From Acetothermia bacterium UBA7521 (GTDB lineage: Bacteria > Bipolaricaulota > Bipolaricaulia > Bipolaricaulales > Bipolaricaulaceae): DNA of 27,423 nt. Below the pieces are notes generated by a model that worked only from the letters and a program-made list of their open reading frames with translations, did not search any database and was not told the DNA's origin. Every line of letters begins with the position of its first letter. Within the stretch, counting starts at the first letter, position 1. Location of the stretch: contig DLNB01000022.1 in the NCBI GenBank assembly GCA_002479455.1, positions 33,392 to 60,814 of the forward strand. Direction: 5' to 3'. The translations under genes and the position numbers were made by a program. Of this stretch, positions 15,893 to 23,177 are shown in pieces.

Positions 15893-16348
15893 ATGTCGAT
15901 GACGAAACAGGAACTCCTGACCCTGCTTGATGATCTTCTGCCCCAAGAGCCGAACCCAACGATGTACCTCGCCACCTACGACGGGCTCTTCCCCCGGGTG
16001 CGGCCGATGTCCCTCGTGCGGGATGGATTGCGGTTCTACATGGGCACGGGCCGTGAGGACGCCAAGAGCTTGCACATCCGAGCCCATCCCCAGGTGGAGT
16101 TCACCGTCCTCCTCCCGCGCGGGGTGGATACGGGGTACCTGCGCGTGGCGGGGACGGCCGTGGAGATCACAGGGCGCGCGAAGCACGAAGCGTGGACCCG
16201 CGGCAAAGGCTACGACGTAACCTCCTACGCCGCGGGTGGGCTGGACAACCCCCAGATCGTCGTGTTCCGGATCGAGCCCATGCGCGTCCGGCTTGTCATG
16301 CCGGGCGCAATGGGAGAGGAAGATCTGCCCCTAACCAGGTTCTCCTAG
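15893..16348 (+). CDS. Pyridoxamine 5'-phosphate oxidase-like flavin-binding protein
   Basis: 151 residues, the normal size of the small split-barrel PNPOx-like family (general stress protein 26 type). Visible features are NPTMYLATYDGLFPRVRPMS, RFYMGTGREDAKSLHIRAHP with its K-S-x-x-I/L-x-x-x-P pattern, VEFTVLLP, LRVAGTAVEI, and the closing VVFRIEPMRVRLV. Members bind FMN or F420 and act as redox enzymes or flavin carriers; the true substrate cannot be read from sequence. ATG at 15893 with AAGGTGAT upstream; a second in-frame ATG lies at 15899. Divergent from the S10 gene and probably monocistronic. Confidence 0.87.
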   Translation: MSMTKQELLTLLDDLLPQEPNPTMYLATYDGLFPRVRPMSLVRDGLRFYMGTGREDAKSLHIRAHPQVEFTVLLPRGVDTGYLRVAGTAVEITGRAKHEAWTRGKGYDVTSYAAGGLDNPQIVVFRIEPMRVRLVMPGAMGEEDLPLTRFS

Positions 16349-16441
16349 CTGAGGATACGTGCGCCCGAGGCCTGCCCCACCTGCGCCGGGGGTCCTCCGT
16401 TGATCGGCCACCTGGGATAACCGAAGGTGGGCTGCAGCACC

Positions 16442-16447
16442 TACACT
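16442..16447 (+). promoter_or_regulatory. -10-like TACACT before the diguanylate cyclase gene
   Basis: TACACT ends 10 nt before the ATG at 16458. The AGGA that touches the ATG is too close to serve as a ribosome binding site, so a leaderless transcript is likely. Same hexamer and position as before the helicase-nuclease gene. Confidence 0.45.
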
Positions 16448-16457
16448 CCCCTCAGGA

Positions 16458-18074
16458 ATGAACTGGCAGTGGACGACAGCCTCGACCGCACTCCTCTTCA
16501 CCGGAACGCTGGCGGCCTTCACGGCGGTCAGCCTCTTCCGCCGCCGGGCGATCCCCGGCGCCTCCGCCCTGGGAGCGGCAGCGCTCGCGGGGGCGTGGTG
16601 GTCGTTCGCCGCTGCCCTAGAAGCGACCGCCGTGCCCCTCGCTGCGAAGATCCTCTTTTCCAAGCTCGAGTACGTTGGCTCGGGAAGCAGCGTGGTGTTC
16701 TTCCTCCTGTTCGCCTTTCGCTACACAGGAAAGACATCGTGGATGACGCGGCCTCGCGTAGCCGCGCTCTGGGCGCTCCCCGCCATCGCCGTGTCCTTGG
16801 CCGCGACGAACGAGCTTCACCACCGGGTGTGGATTGGCTTCAGCCCGGGCCCTGCTGGGTCGAACAGCATGCTCTACCACCACGGTCCGGCCTTCTTCGC
16901 GATCCTGGCCGGCATCTACGCCTACATCCTCGTCGCCGCATCCCTCCTCGCCATTGCCGCGCTCCGGGCATCGTTCGTCCAGAAACGGCAATCGGTCACC
17001 GTTCTCATCGCCACAGCGTTCCCGGTTGTCGGTAGCGTCCTGTACAGCCTCGGGATCACACCCGCACCCGGGCTGAACCTATCGCCGATCAGCTTCGTCC
17101 TCACCGGAGTGGTCCTCGCCATCGGCATCGTCCCGCTGCGCCTGTTCGAATTGGTGCCCGTGGCGCGGGAAGCGCTCGTGGAGCGGATGAGCGATGGGAT
17201 TCTCGTTGTGGACGCAGCACATCGCATTGTGGACTTCAATCCCGCCGCGGTCGAACTCCTCGGCCTCCGCCCGAGCGGCGTCGGCATCGCGGCCCCCCAT
17301 TCGCTTGCCATCTGGCCCGCGATCGCCCCCCGCATTCGCCCTGACTGCGAATCCCACTTCGAGCTGACCGTCTCCCAGGACCCGCTGGTGCACCTCGATC
17401 TCAGGGTCGCCCCGCTGAGGCGACGCGCCGGTGAGGCGGCGGGATTCCTCATCGTCGCCCGCGACATCTCCGCGCGGCATCGTGCCGAACGGCTGCTGCA
17501 GAGCGCGAACGAACGACTGCATGACCACGTTCGGAAGATCGAACGTTTGCAGCAAGAGCTGCGCGAGAAAGCGATCCGCGATGCGCTGACCGGTCTTTTC
17601 AGCCGTCGTTACCTGGACGAGGAACTTCCCCGGATCCTCGAACAATCGGCCCTGGAGAACGCTCCTGTCTCCGTCATCATGTTCGACATCGACCGCTTCA
17701 AACAGGCCAACGACGCGCACGGGCATCGCGCCGGGGATATGCTGCTGGTCACGTTGAGCAGACTCCTCACCCGCCATTCCCGACCAGGGGACATCGTCTG
17801 CCGTTTCGGTGGAGACGAGTTCATGCTCGTTCTCCCGAGAACCCTCGCCGCCGTTGCCGTAGGACGCGCGGAGGAGATCCGCCGCGCCTTCCGGGAGTCT
17901 GCCATCCCCGACCTCAGCCCCACCGCACAGCCGACGTTGTCCGCAGGGGTCGCTCTCTTCCCTGTGCACGGCAGAACTCGAGACGAGCTTCTCCACGCCG
18001 CCGATGAAGCGCTCTATCAGGCCAAAGAAGCGGGACGTGACTGCATTCGCACCGCCAATCCACGAACCGGCTGA
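16458..18074 (+). CDS. Membrane diguanylate cyclase: 7TM sensor, PAS and GGDEF domains
   Basis: 538 residues. The first ~230 residues hold seven hydrophobic helices of the N-terminal 7TM type also found in histidine kinases (LLFTGTLAAFTAVSLF, WSFAAALEATAVPL, IVPLRLFELVPVAREALVERM). A PAS domain follows (SDGILVVDAAHRIVDFNPAA, ~242-345). After it comes a short coiled coil (RLLQSANERLHDHVRKIERL) and a GGDEF domain from DALTGLFSRRYLDEELPRI. The active-site motif is intact (RFGGDEF, GGDEF starting at ~451), as is the D-x-D-x-F-K metal and base region (FDIDRFKQAND). An RPGD inhibitory I-site lies five residues before GGDEF. The enzyme should make cyclic di-GMP with product inhibition, in response to a membrane or ligand signal. 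Start ATG 16458 matches a near-leaderless TACACT promoter. Confidence 0.93.
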   Translation: MNWQWTTASTALLFTGTLAAFTAVSLFRRRAIPGASALGAAALAGAWWSFAAALEATAVPLAAKILFSKLEYVGSGSSVVFFLLFAFRYTGKTSWMTRPRVAALWALPAIAVSLAATNELHHRVWIGFSPGPAGSNSMLYHHGPAFFAILAGIYAYILVAASLLAIAALRASFVQKRQSVTVLIATAFPVVGSVLYSLGITPAPGLNLSPISFVLTGVVLAIGIVPLRLFELVPVAREALVERMSDGILVVDAAHRIVDFNPAAVELLGLRPSGVGIAAPHSLAIWPAIAPRIRPDCESHFELTVSQDPLVHLDLRVAPLRRRAGEAAGFLIVARDISARHRAERLLQSANERLHDHVRKIERLQQELREKAIRDALTGLFSRRYLDEELPRILEQSALENAPVSVIMFDIDRFKQANDAHGHRAGDMLLVTLSRLLTRHSRPGDIVCRFGGDEFMLVLPRTLAAVAVGRAEEIRRAFRESAIPDLSPTAQPTLSAGVALFPVHGRTRDELLHAADEALYQAKEAGRDCIRTANPRTG

Positions 18075-18104
18075 TCCTCCGGGGGCACGCCCCTCCGGCT
18101 GTTC

Positions 18105-19097
18105 TCAGAGATCCATGCCCATGGCCTTGCCCGACGTGATGGGCACGAACCCCAGCGCCTCTGCTTCGTGCGCCACCGCGGGCATCCACTTCTGGACGAA
18201 CGCCACCACACGGAGCTGCGGGCTTCTCCCCAGGATCTTGTTGAGGGAGCGCCGCACCAGGTACGGGGAGAGGTCGGCGTGTGCCGGATCCACCCGGATC
18301 CGCATCGTGTTCACCCCTTTCCCGGTGGTAGAGACGGTCCACGCGGCACGGGCCACGCTGATCCCGTCCACCGCGCGGCAGATCACAACCTCCTCGGTTC
18401 GAGAGCCCTGGGCCCGACGAAAGAGTGGGGCGAGCAGGCGGACGATCGCCGGCGTGCGGTAGGCCGCCGGGACCACCGGCCCGAACCGCTGCAGCTCCTC
18501 CGGCACGATCCGCCTGTCGAGTTCGTAGCGCGTGCGCCAGTCGAACTCCGCCAGCGTGCTCGCCGTGTACGAGGCCGGCAGATCGGGGGACTCCACCGTC
18601 CCGCTCGGGGTGAGCGAGTAGCGTGTGGATCCCCCGTACTCCACGAACCCCAGCGACCGGTAGAGGGTCTGAGCCGGCACGTTGCCGTCAATCACCCCCA
18701 GCGTGACGCGAGCCCCGCCTTGGGCGCGCATCATGTCCAGCGCGGCTACGACGAGCTTCCGCGCCAGCCCCCGCCGGCGGAACTCGGGGAGGACGGCCAC
18801 CGTACCGATGTACCAATCCTGGGTTAGGCCCTCGCGGTTGGCGATCGTCATCCCCACGATCGCCCCGTCCTCCTCCCACACGAAGCCGCGCACCATGCCG
18901 CGGAGGGAGGGCGAGATCCGCTGAAGCACCCGCACCAGGGGCCAGATGCGCCGCATGCGCTTCATCGACTCGACGATCTGCTGTTGTTCGTCCGATTGCA
19001 CCCCCCACTCCGGGTGCTCCGGGTACTGGAACGACCTCACCAGCATGTCCGCTGCGGGGAGCAGGTCTCTCGGCAGCGCCAGCGGTCGCATCGGCAT
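18105..19097 (-). CDS. GNAT-family acetyltransferase with a divergent second domain
   Basis: 330 residues. The N-terminal half has a full GNAT motif set: WYIGTVAVLPEFRRRGLARK (acetyl-CoA loop R-R-R-G-L-A at ~106) and ALDMMRAQGG, then VIDGNVPAQTLYRSLGFVEY. The C-terminal ~140 residues (from FDWRTRYELDRRIVPEELQR) resemble a degenerate GNAT domain and end with ALGFVPITSGKAMGMDL. The ATG at 19097 follows GGGAGGAGATGAGACC. Substrate unknown. It is convergent with the diguanylate cyclase gene, 30 nt away. Confidence 0.85.
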   Translation of the reverse strand: MPMRPLALPRDLLPAADMLVRSFQYPEHPEWGVQSDEQQQIVESMKRMRRIWPLVRVLQRISPSLRGMVRGFVWEEDGAIVGMTIANREGLTQDWYIGTVAVLPEFRRRGLARKLVVAALDMMRAQGGARVTLGVIDGNVPAQTLYRSLGFVEYGGSTRYSLTPSGTVESPDLPASYTASTLAEFDWRTRYELDRRIVPEELQRFGPVVPAAYRTPAIVRLLAPLFRRAQGSRTEEVVICRAVDGISVARAAWTVSTTGKGVNTMRIRVDPAHADLSPYLVRRSLNKILGRSPQLRVVAFVQKWMPAVAHEAEALGFVPITSGKAMGMDL

Positions 19098-19184
19098 GGT
19101 CTCATCTCCTCCCGCGCAGTCTAGCGATCCGGACGCGAAACGCCACAGTGCCTCTCCGCCCGGCCATCCTGCAACGTCCCGGCT

Positions 19185-20021
19185 CTACCGCGCGGCCAAG
19201 CGTGGGTCCGGCTGGCACCGCGGACAAATGTAGCTCGTCGTGCTCCCCACCCGCAGTTCCTCGATCGTCGTGCCGCAGCTCGGGCACGACTTCCCCGTGC
19301 GGTACCCGACCTGGAGGTGCTCGGCGTAGCGACCTTCGACCCCCCACACGTCCCGTTCCCCTGGCCCCCCGCCCCAGCGGATCCCTTCATCGAGCACGTG
19401 CCGGATCGCGCGATGGAGCCGGGAGATGTCCGCCGAGCCGAGGTCCCGCGCCGGGGTGAGAGGGTGCAGCCCGGCGTGCCACAGAATGTCCTGCACGTAC
19501 ACGTTCCCGATCCCAGCGAGGAAGCGCTGATCGAGGAGGTAGCGCTTGAGCGCCCCCCGCCGGCCCGCGAGAAGCCTTCCAAGCGCCTCCGGGGTGAAGC
19601 TCTCAGCCAGGGGATCCACCCCCAGCTTCGCCAGCTGGGGATGGGACGAGAGGTCCCCGCCGGGAACGAGATGCACGTGCCCGAACCACCAGAAGTGGAT
19701 CCACAGCTGATCCTCATCGGCAAATCGGAGCACGGCCCGTTCCCGCGCGAGGTCGGGCTCCGCATCGGCCGAGTGGAGCCGCACCTCCCCGCCCATGCCG
19801 AGGTTGATCGCCAGGATGTCGCCCCGATCAAGGGCAAACAGGGCCCACTTCCCGCGCGGGCGGACACCCGTGATCGCCTGCCCCACGACCGCGTCCGCCA
19901 ACGCGGCTGGGGACAGGTTCAGACACTTCGGCTGCGCGATCTGGACCCGGGAGATTTGCTTCCCCTTCAACGCCTCGTCGCAGCTGCGCGCCAGCACCAC
20001 GAGATCCGGGAACTCGGGCAC
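19185..20021 (-). CDS. Fpg/Nei-family DNA glycosylase, divergent member
   Basis: 278 residues. After the initiator Met the chain starts PEFPDLVVL, giving the N-terminal Pro and Glu that form the Schiff-base catalytic centre of Fpg/Nei enzymes. The catalytic Lys (PRGKWALF), the NLGMGGE segment, the helix-two-turn-helix GIGNVYVQDILWHAGLHP (~170) and a C-terminal C-X2-C-X16-C-X2-C zinc finger (~245-268) are all present. It should excise oxidised bases in base excision repair. Two positions are odd: the usual D-P-R-R-F-G loop reads HFWWFGHV, and Thr replaces the zinc-finger Arg five residues before the third Cys. I therefore give no gene symbol. The GTG start lies two bases after the stop of the double-GNAT gene, so the two are co-transcribed. 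The frame is open far upstream, but that part overlaps the GNAT gene and is not conserved. Confidence 0.88.
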   Translation of the reverse strand: MPEFPDLVVLARSCDEALKGKQISRVQIAQPKCLNLSPAALADAVVGQAITGVRPRGKWALFALDRGDILAINLGMGGEVRLHSADAEPDLARERAVLRFADEDQLWIHFWWFGHVHLVPGGDLSSHPQLAKLGVDPLAESFTPEALGRLLAGRRGALKRYLLDQRFLAGIGNVYVQDILWHAGLHPLTPARDLGSADISRLHRAIRHVLDEGIRWGGGPGERDVWGVEGRYAEHLQVGYRTGKSCPSCGTTIEELRVGSTTSYICPRCQPDPRLAAR

Positions 20022-20023
20022 GG

Positions 20024-21064
20024 TTACCCGCTCGCGGCCACGTGAGCCAGTACCTGCTCCGCCGGCACCTGCCACAGGGTGATCGTGTTGTACAGCCGGA
20101 ACCCCAGCTCGTGGTTGATCTTGAGCATCGCCGCGTTCGAGTTGGCGTTCCCTGTGCTTACGAACTTCACTTCCGGCCGTCGGGCGAGGACCACCTCCAG
20201 CATCGCCGCCTTCAGCCACCGGCCGAGCCCGTGGTTGCGGAACTCCGGGAACACGCCGGTGCCCCACTGGTGGAGGATCTCCGGTTCGTTGCGGTCCCAC
20301 CCGACCTCGGTGAATCCGGCGATGCGCCCGGTGGGGAGGTGGCGGGCGTAGATCGTCCACCGCTCCACGCCGCGCTTGCGGCTGGCCTCCTCCTGGTCGC
20401 GGATCATCTGCGGCGTCCAGTGAAAGTCCTCCATGTCGAGTTCGCCGCGGGGGGCGGTGTTCATCACCTCGTGCATCTGCACCACGTCGGCCAGATCCGC
20501 CTCCGGGTAGGGCCCCTCCCAGAACCCGAGTCGGAACTCGTCTTCCGGAGCTCGCCTCTGCCATGCATGAAGAAGAGCGGGGTCTACATCGGAGATCCGC
20601 AGTTGGTTGATGTTCTGGGTGAGGCCAGGCGTCGCGCCCAACCGGCGTGCGAACGCCTCTCCAGCGGGGGCGGTGGTCGCGGTGCCCAGGGTGAGGAGCC
20701 GGCGCTCGTCGCCGCGGGCCACCTCGGCCACGGTTCCGAGGAGCGCCGTGCCGATGCCCTGTCGCCGATGATCCGGGTGGACGTACACGTCGCACCACCC
20801 GAGGTGACGGTTCTCCTGCGTCTGGCTCAGCTCGAGCTCCGCCCCCCCCACCACCTGGCCGTTGCGCCACGCCACCCACCAGCGGAGGCCCCACACCGGC
20901 GGCACCGACGTGAGGATCGTGCGCAAGACAGGAAGCGAGCGCGGCGGGTACTCCGGCCACCACTCGGCGCGAATCCGATTGGAAAGCGCGTGGTATCCCC
21001 GCATCGCATCAGAACGGGCGGTTGCGGGGTCAAACCGCTCGATCAGGAACCGGGATCGAGACAT
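20024..21064 (-). CDS. Double-domain GNAT acetyltransferase
   Basis: 346 residues with two GNAT domains in tandem, as in mycothiol synthase-like proteins. Domain 1 has CDVYVHPDHRRQGIGTALL (Q-G-I-G at ~100-103). Domain 2 has HQWGTGVFPEFRNHGLGRWL (~264-283) and the closing SNAAMLKINHELGFRLYN. The ATG at 21064 is preceded by AAGGAGG four bases upstream and a TAGAAT -10 box. The stop is two bases from the glycosylase start, forming a two-gene operon. Nothing links it to mycothiol beyond domain layout; substrate unknown. Confidence 0.88.
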   Translation of the reverse strand: MSRSRFLIERFDPATARSDAMRGYHALSNRIRAEWWPEYPPRSLPVLRTILTSVPPVWGLRWWVAWRNGQVVGGAELELSQTQENRHLGWCDVYVHPDHRRQGIGTALLGTVAEVARGDERRLLTLGTATTAPAGEAFARRLGATPGLTQNINQLRISDVDPALLHAWQRRAPEDEFRLGFWEGPYPEADLADVVQMHEVMNTAPRGELDMEDFHWTPQMIRDQEEASRKRGVERWTIYARHLPTGRIAGFTEVGWDRNEPEILHQWGTGVFPEFRNHGLGRWLKAAMLEVVLARRPEVKFVSTGNANSNAAMLKINHELGFRLYNTITLWQVPAEQVLAHVAASG

Positions 21065-21088
21065 AGAACCTCCTTGAGCGAAAGCCCA

Positions 21089-21094
21089 ATTCTA
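21089..21094 (-). promoter_or_regulatory. -10 element TAGAAT of the GNAT-glycosylase pair
   Basis: On the minus strand TAGAAT ends 24 nt before the ATG at 21064, with AAGGAGG between. No clear -35 box. Confidence 0.4.
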
Positions 21095-21151
21095 GCCGAT
21101 GGTGCCCCGTCCGGTGCCCTGTCCTGGGATTCGGTGCGCGACGCGTGGCTC

Positions 21152-21157
21152 TATACT
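21152..21157 (+). promoter_or_regulatory. -10 element TATACT before the leader ORF and GNAT gene
   Basis: TATACT ends 30 nt before the ATG of the small ORF at 21188. The strong GAAGGAGGG site lies between them. It is back to back with the TAGAAT box of the opposite-strand operon. Confidence 0.45.
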
Positions 21158-21187
21158 TGGGCGCCGTACCCCGAAGGAGGGTTCAGC

Positions 21188-21253
21188 ATGGTCGAGTGGC
21201 GAAGGAGACATGGACACCCTCTGTCCGATCAGCGTGCGGCGAGGAGCGGGTGA
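21188..21253 (+). CDS. 21-residue leader ORF overlapping the next start
   Basis: ATG at 21188 is preceded at ideal distance by GAAGGAGGG, the best ribosome binding site in this part. The peptide has 21 residues, begins MVEWRRRHGHPL, and has five Arg and two His. Its TGA (21251-21253) overlaps the GTG (21250-21252) of the GNAT gene, so termination would place ribosomes on the next start. It resembles a translational-coupling or regulatory leader peptide. No homologue recognised; it may be a peptide without its own function. Confidence 0.5.
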   Translation: MVEWRRRHGHPLSDQRAARSG

Positions 21254-21888
21254 ACGTGAGCCAGGTAGAGCCCCAACTCGTTCGGTTGGCGCGACGGGAC
21301 GTTCCGCGGGCCGCGGAGAGCCTTGCACGGGCGTTCCACGACTACCCGCTCCTCGTCCACGCCTGCCCGGACGCGGAATCCCGGCCGCGTCTCGCCCGAG
21401 CGTTCTGCGCGGTGGCGCTCCACTACGCGGTCCGCTGGGGTGAGGTCTACGCTACCTCGCCCCAGTTCGAGGGGATCGCTGCCTGGGTTCCCGGGGCGCA
21501 CTTCCCGATGACCGCGACGAAGGCACTCCGCGCTGTCCCATGGTCCGTCTTCCTCTCCCTGGGCCGCCACGGGGGGAACCGGTTGCGGTCGACCGGCGCC
21601 CACCTCGACGCCCTATATCGGCGTCTCGCCCCACCCCACCACGTGTTCCTGTTCATCCTCGGCGTGCGGCCGGAGTTTCGCGGTCAAGGGGCGGTGAGCC
21701 GCTTGCTGCGGCCCATCCTCGCCCGGCTCGACGACGAGCGCCGACCGTGCTACGTGGATACGGTGAACCCCAGCGCGATCCCCATGTACGAGCACTTCGG
21801 GTTCCGCATCCTGGAGGAATCACCGATTCCAAAATCCGCCCTCACCGCGTGGGCCCTGGTGCGCCCGCCCAGCGCCCTCCCTACCTAG
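21250..21888 (+). CDS. GNAT-family acetyltransferase
   Basis: 212 residues. GNAT features are FLFILGVRPEFRGQGAVSRL (acetyl-CoA loop R-G-Q-G-A at ~143) and YVDTVNPSAIPMYEHFGFRI, a classic closing motif. The N-terminal part (LARAFHDYPLLVHACPD, then EVYATSPQFEGIAAWVPGAH) is like that of acetyltransferases of the PF13508 type. The start is either GTG 21250, coupled to the leader ORF stop, or GTG 21256, which has GAGGAG nine bases upstream. The frame is open to 21145 but the added residues are not GNAT-like. Confidence 0.85.
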   Translation: MNVSQVEPQLVRLARRDVPRAAESLARAFHDYPLLVHACPDAESRPRLARAFCAVALHYAVRWGEVYATSPQFEGIAAWVPGAHFPMTATKALRAVPWSVFLSLGRHGGNRLRSTGAHLDALYRRLAPPHHVFLFILGVRPEFRGQGAVSRLLRPILARLDDERRPCYVDTVNPSAIPMYEHFGFRILEESPIPKSALTAWALVRPPSALPT

Positions 21889-21941
21889 CCCGAGCCGCCG
21901 CTGGCGGGCACGCGGGCATCGCCGCGACGCACCCGATCCCG

Positions 21942-21947
21942 TATTCT
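21942..21947 (+). promoter_or_regulatory. -10-like TATTCT before the MFS transporter gene
   Basis: TATTCT ends 8 nt before the GTG at 21956. There is no ribosome binding site between, so a leaderless start is likely. Confidence 0.4.
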
Positions 21948-21955
21948 TGGCCGTC

Positions 21956-23167
21956 GTGCTGGCCGCGTTCATCCCGCTGTTCCTCGCCGTGTCCATCGCC
22001 ATGATGGGCATGGGGATCATCGCCCCCATCATGCCCCTCTACGTCCGCTCGTTCGGCGCGGGCGGGCTCGCCCTCGGCGTGGTGTTCGCCGCGTTCTCCG
22101 TCTCCCGGTTCGTGTTGGGCCCCGTGGTCGGCGTCCTGTCCGATCGCATCGGCCGGAAGAAGCTCATCGTGTGGGGCCTCGGGCTGTACGCGGTGGTCTC
22201 CGTCCTGTACGTGATCGCCCAGGCCCTGTGGCAGATGGGGATCTTTCGACTGGTTCACGGCGTGGGCTCGATCATGGTCACGCCCATCGCCCAAGCTTAC
22301 GTGGGCGACCTCACTCCCGTGGGGAAAGAGGGGCGGATCACGAACCTGTTCTACGCCTCGATGTTCGCGGGCATGGCGCTCGGCCCGCTCGTGGGCGGGT
22401 ACCTCGTCGAGGGCTGGTCGATCGAGGCCCCGTTCTTCGTGATGGGCATCCTCTCGCTCCTGGCGCTCATCGGGGTCGCGCGGTGGGTACCCGACGACGT
22501 GAAACGGCCGACGGCTGCCGCATCGCGCGCGGCGCCCAATCTGGGGGCTGCGCTCCGCGCGCCGGCGGTGCTGGCGATCATCGTCTACTTCGCGACCCGC
22601 GGGCTGTGGCGGCAATCGTTCAACTCGTTCTGGCCGCTTCTTGCCGATGACTACGGCCACAGCCAGTCCGCGATCGGCCTCGTTCTCACCGGGTACCTCG
22701 TCGGCGAGGGGCTGTTCCAGATCCCGTTCGGCTACCTCGCCGACCGATTCCGGCGGCTCCCGCAGATCGCGGTGGGCGGGCTGCTGTCTCCACTGCCGAT
22801 GCTCTTCGTGCCGCTGGTGCGCGACCTGTGGGGCGTGGTGGCGCTGTCCGTGCTGATGGGCGTGGGAAGCGCCCTCGGCCGCGCATCCGTGCTCGCCATC
22901 CGCACCCAGCTCGGCCGCTCCCACGGGATGGGGACGCTCGCTGGCATCCAGAACTCAGCGTTCGCGATCGGCCAGATGCTCGGCCCGATCGCGGCGGGCG
23001 TGGTGTACGACGCGTACGGCATGGAGGCCCCGATGTACTTCGGAGCGTCCCTGGGCGTGATCGGAGGGGCGTGCGCGGTGCTCCTGTTCGCCGGTGGCGC
23101 CGACACGTGGCGACACCGGTTGCGGCTTCCCCACCGCCGTCGGGTGCGGATCGACAGCGAACCCTGA
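21956..23167 (+). CDS. Major facilitator superfamily transporter
   Basis: 403 residues, almost wholly hydrophobic, consistent with 12 membrane helices. The MFS motif A between helices 2 and 3 is present (GVLSDRIGRKK, ~59-69). Its counterpart in the second half is GYLADRFRRLPQ. The central loop (DDVKRPTAAASRAAPN) divides the two six-helix halves. Helix 5 has the GPLVGGYL element of drug/H+ antiporters, which leans towards efflux, but the substrate cannot be named. The GTG at 21956 is chosen for its position behind TATTCT; TTG at 21947 would add three residues. The end is only 10 nt from the end of the convergent nuclease gene. Confidence 0.9.
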   Translation: MLAAFIPLFLAVSIAMMGMGIIAPIMPLYVRSFGAGGLALGVVFAAFSVSRFVLGPVVGVLSDRIGRKKLIVWGLGLYAVVSVLYVIAQALWQMGIFRLVHGVGSIMVTPIAQAYVGDLTPVGKEGRITNLFYASMFAGMALGPLVGGYLVEGWSIEAPFFVMGILSLLALIGVARWVPDDVKRPTAAASRAAPNLGAALRAPAVLAIIVYFATRGLWRQSFNSFWPLLADDYGHSQSAIGLVLTGYLVGEGLFQIPFGYLADRFRRLPQIAVGGLLSPLPMLFVPLVRDLWGVVALSVLMGVGSALGRASVLAIRTQLGRSHGMGTLAGIQNSAFAIGQMLGPIAAGVVYDAYGMEAPMYFGASLGVIGGACAVLLFAGGADTWRHRLRLPHRRRVRIDSEP

Positions 23168-23177
23168 CGCGCTCCGT

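Noticed and set aside
15706..15975. N-terminal extension of the S10 peptidase frame
   Set aside because: It overlaps the promoter and start of the divergent PNPOx-like gene, has no conserved or signal sequence, and the AAGGAGG site marks 15705.
18079..18100. Possible hairpin GGGG-CACG-CCCC as a terminator between convergent genes
   Set aside because: The stem is only four to five base pairs and is not followed by a T-run.
20022..20963. Upstream extension of the glycosylase frame (to 592 codons)
   Set aside because: It lies opposite in frame over the well-supported double-GNAT gene; the catalytic Pro must follow the initiator Met, which fixes the start at 20021.
21210..21443. Alternative plus-strand ORF starting at ATG 21210 with GAAGGAGAC upstream
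   Set aside because: The translated product is Arg/Pro/Gly-rich shadow sequence over the GNAT gene, without any family motif.
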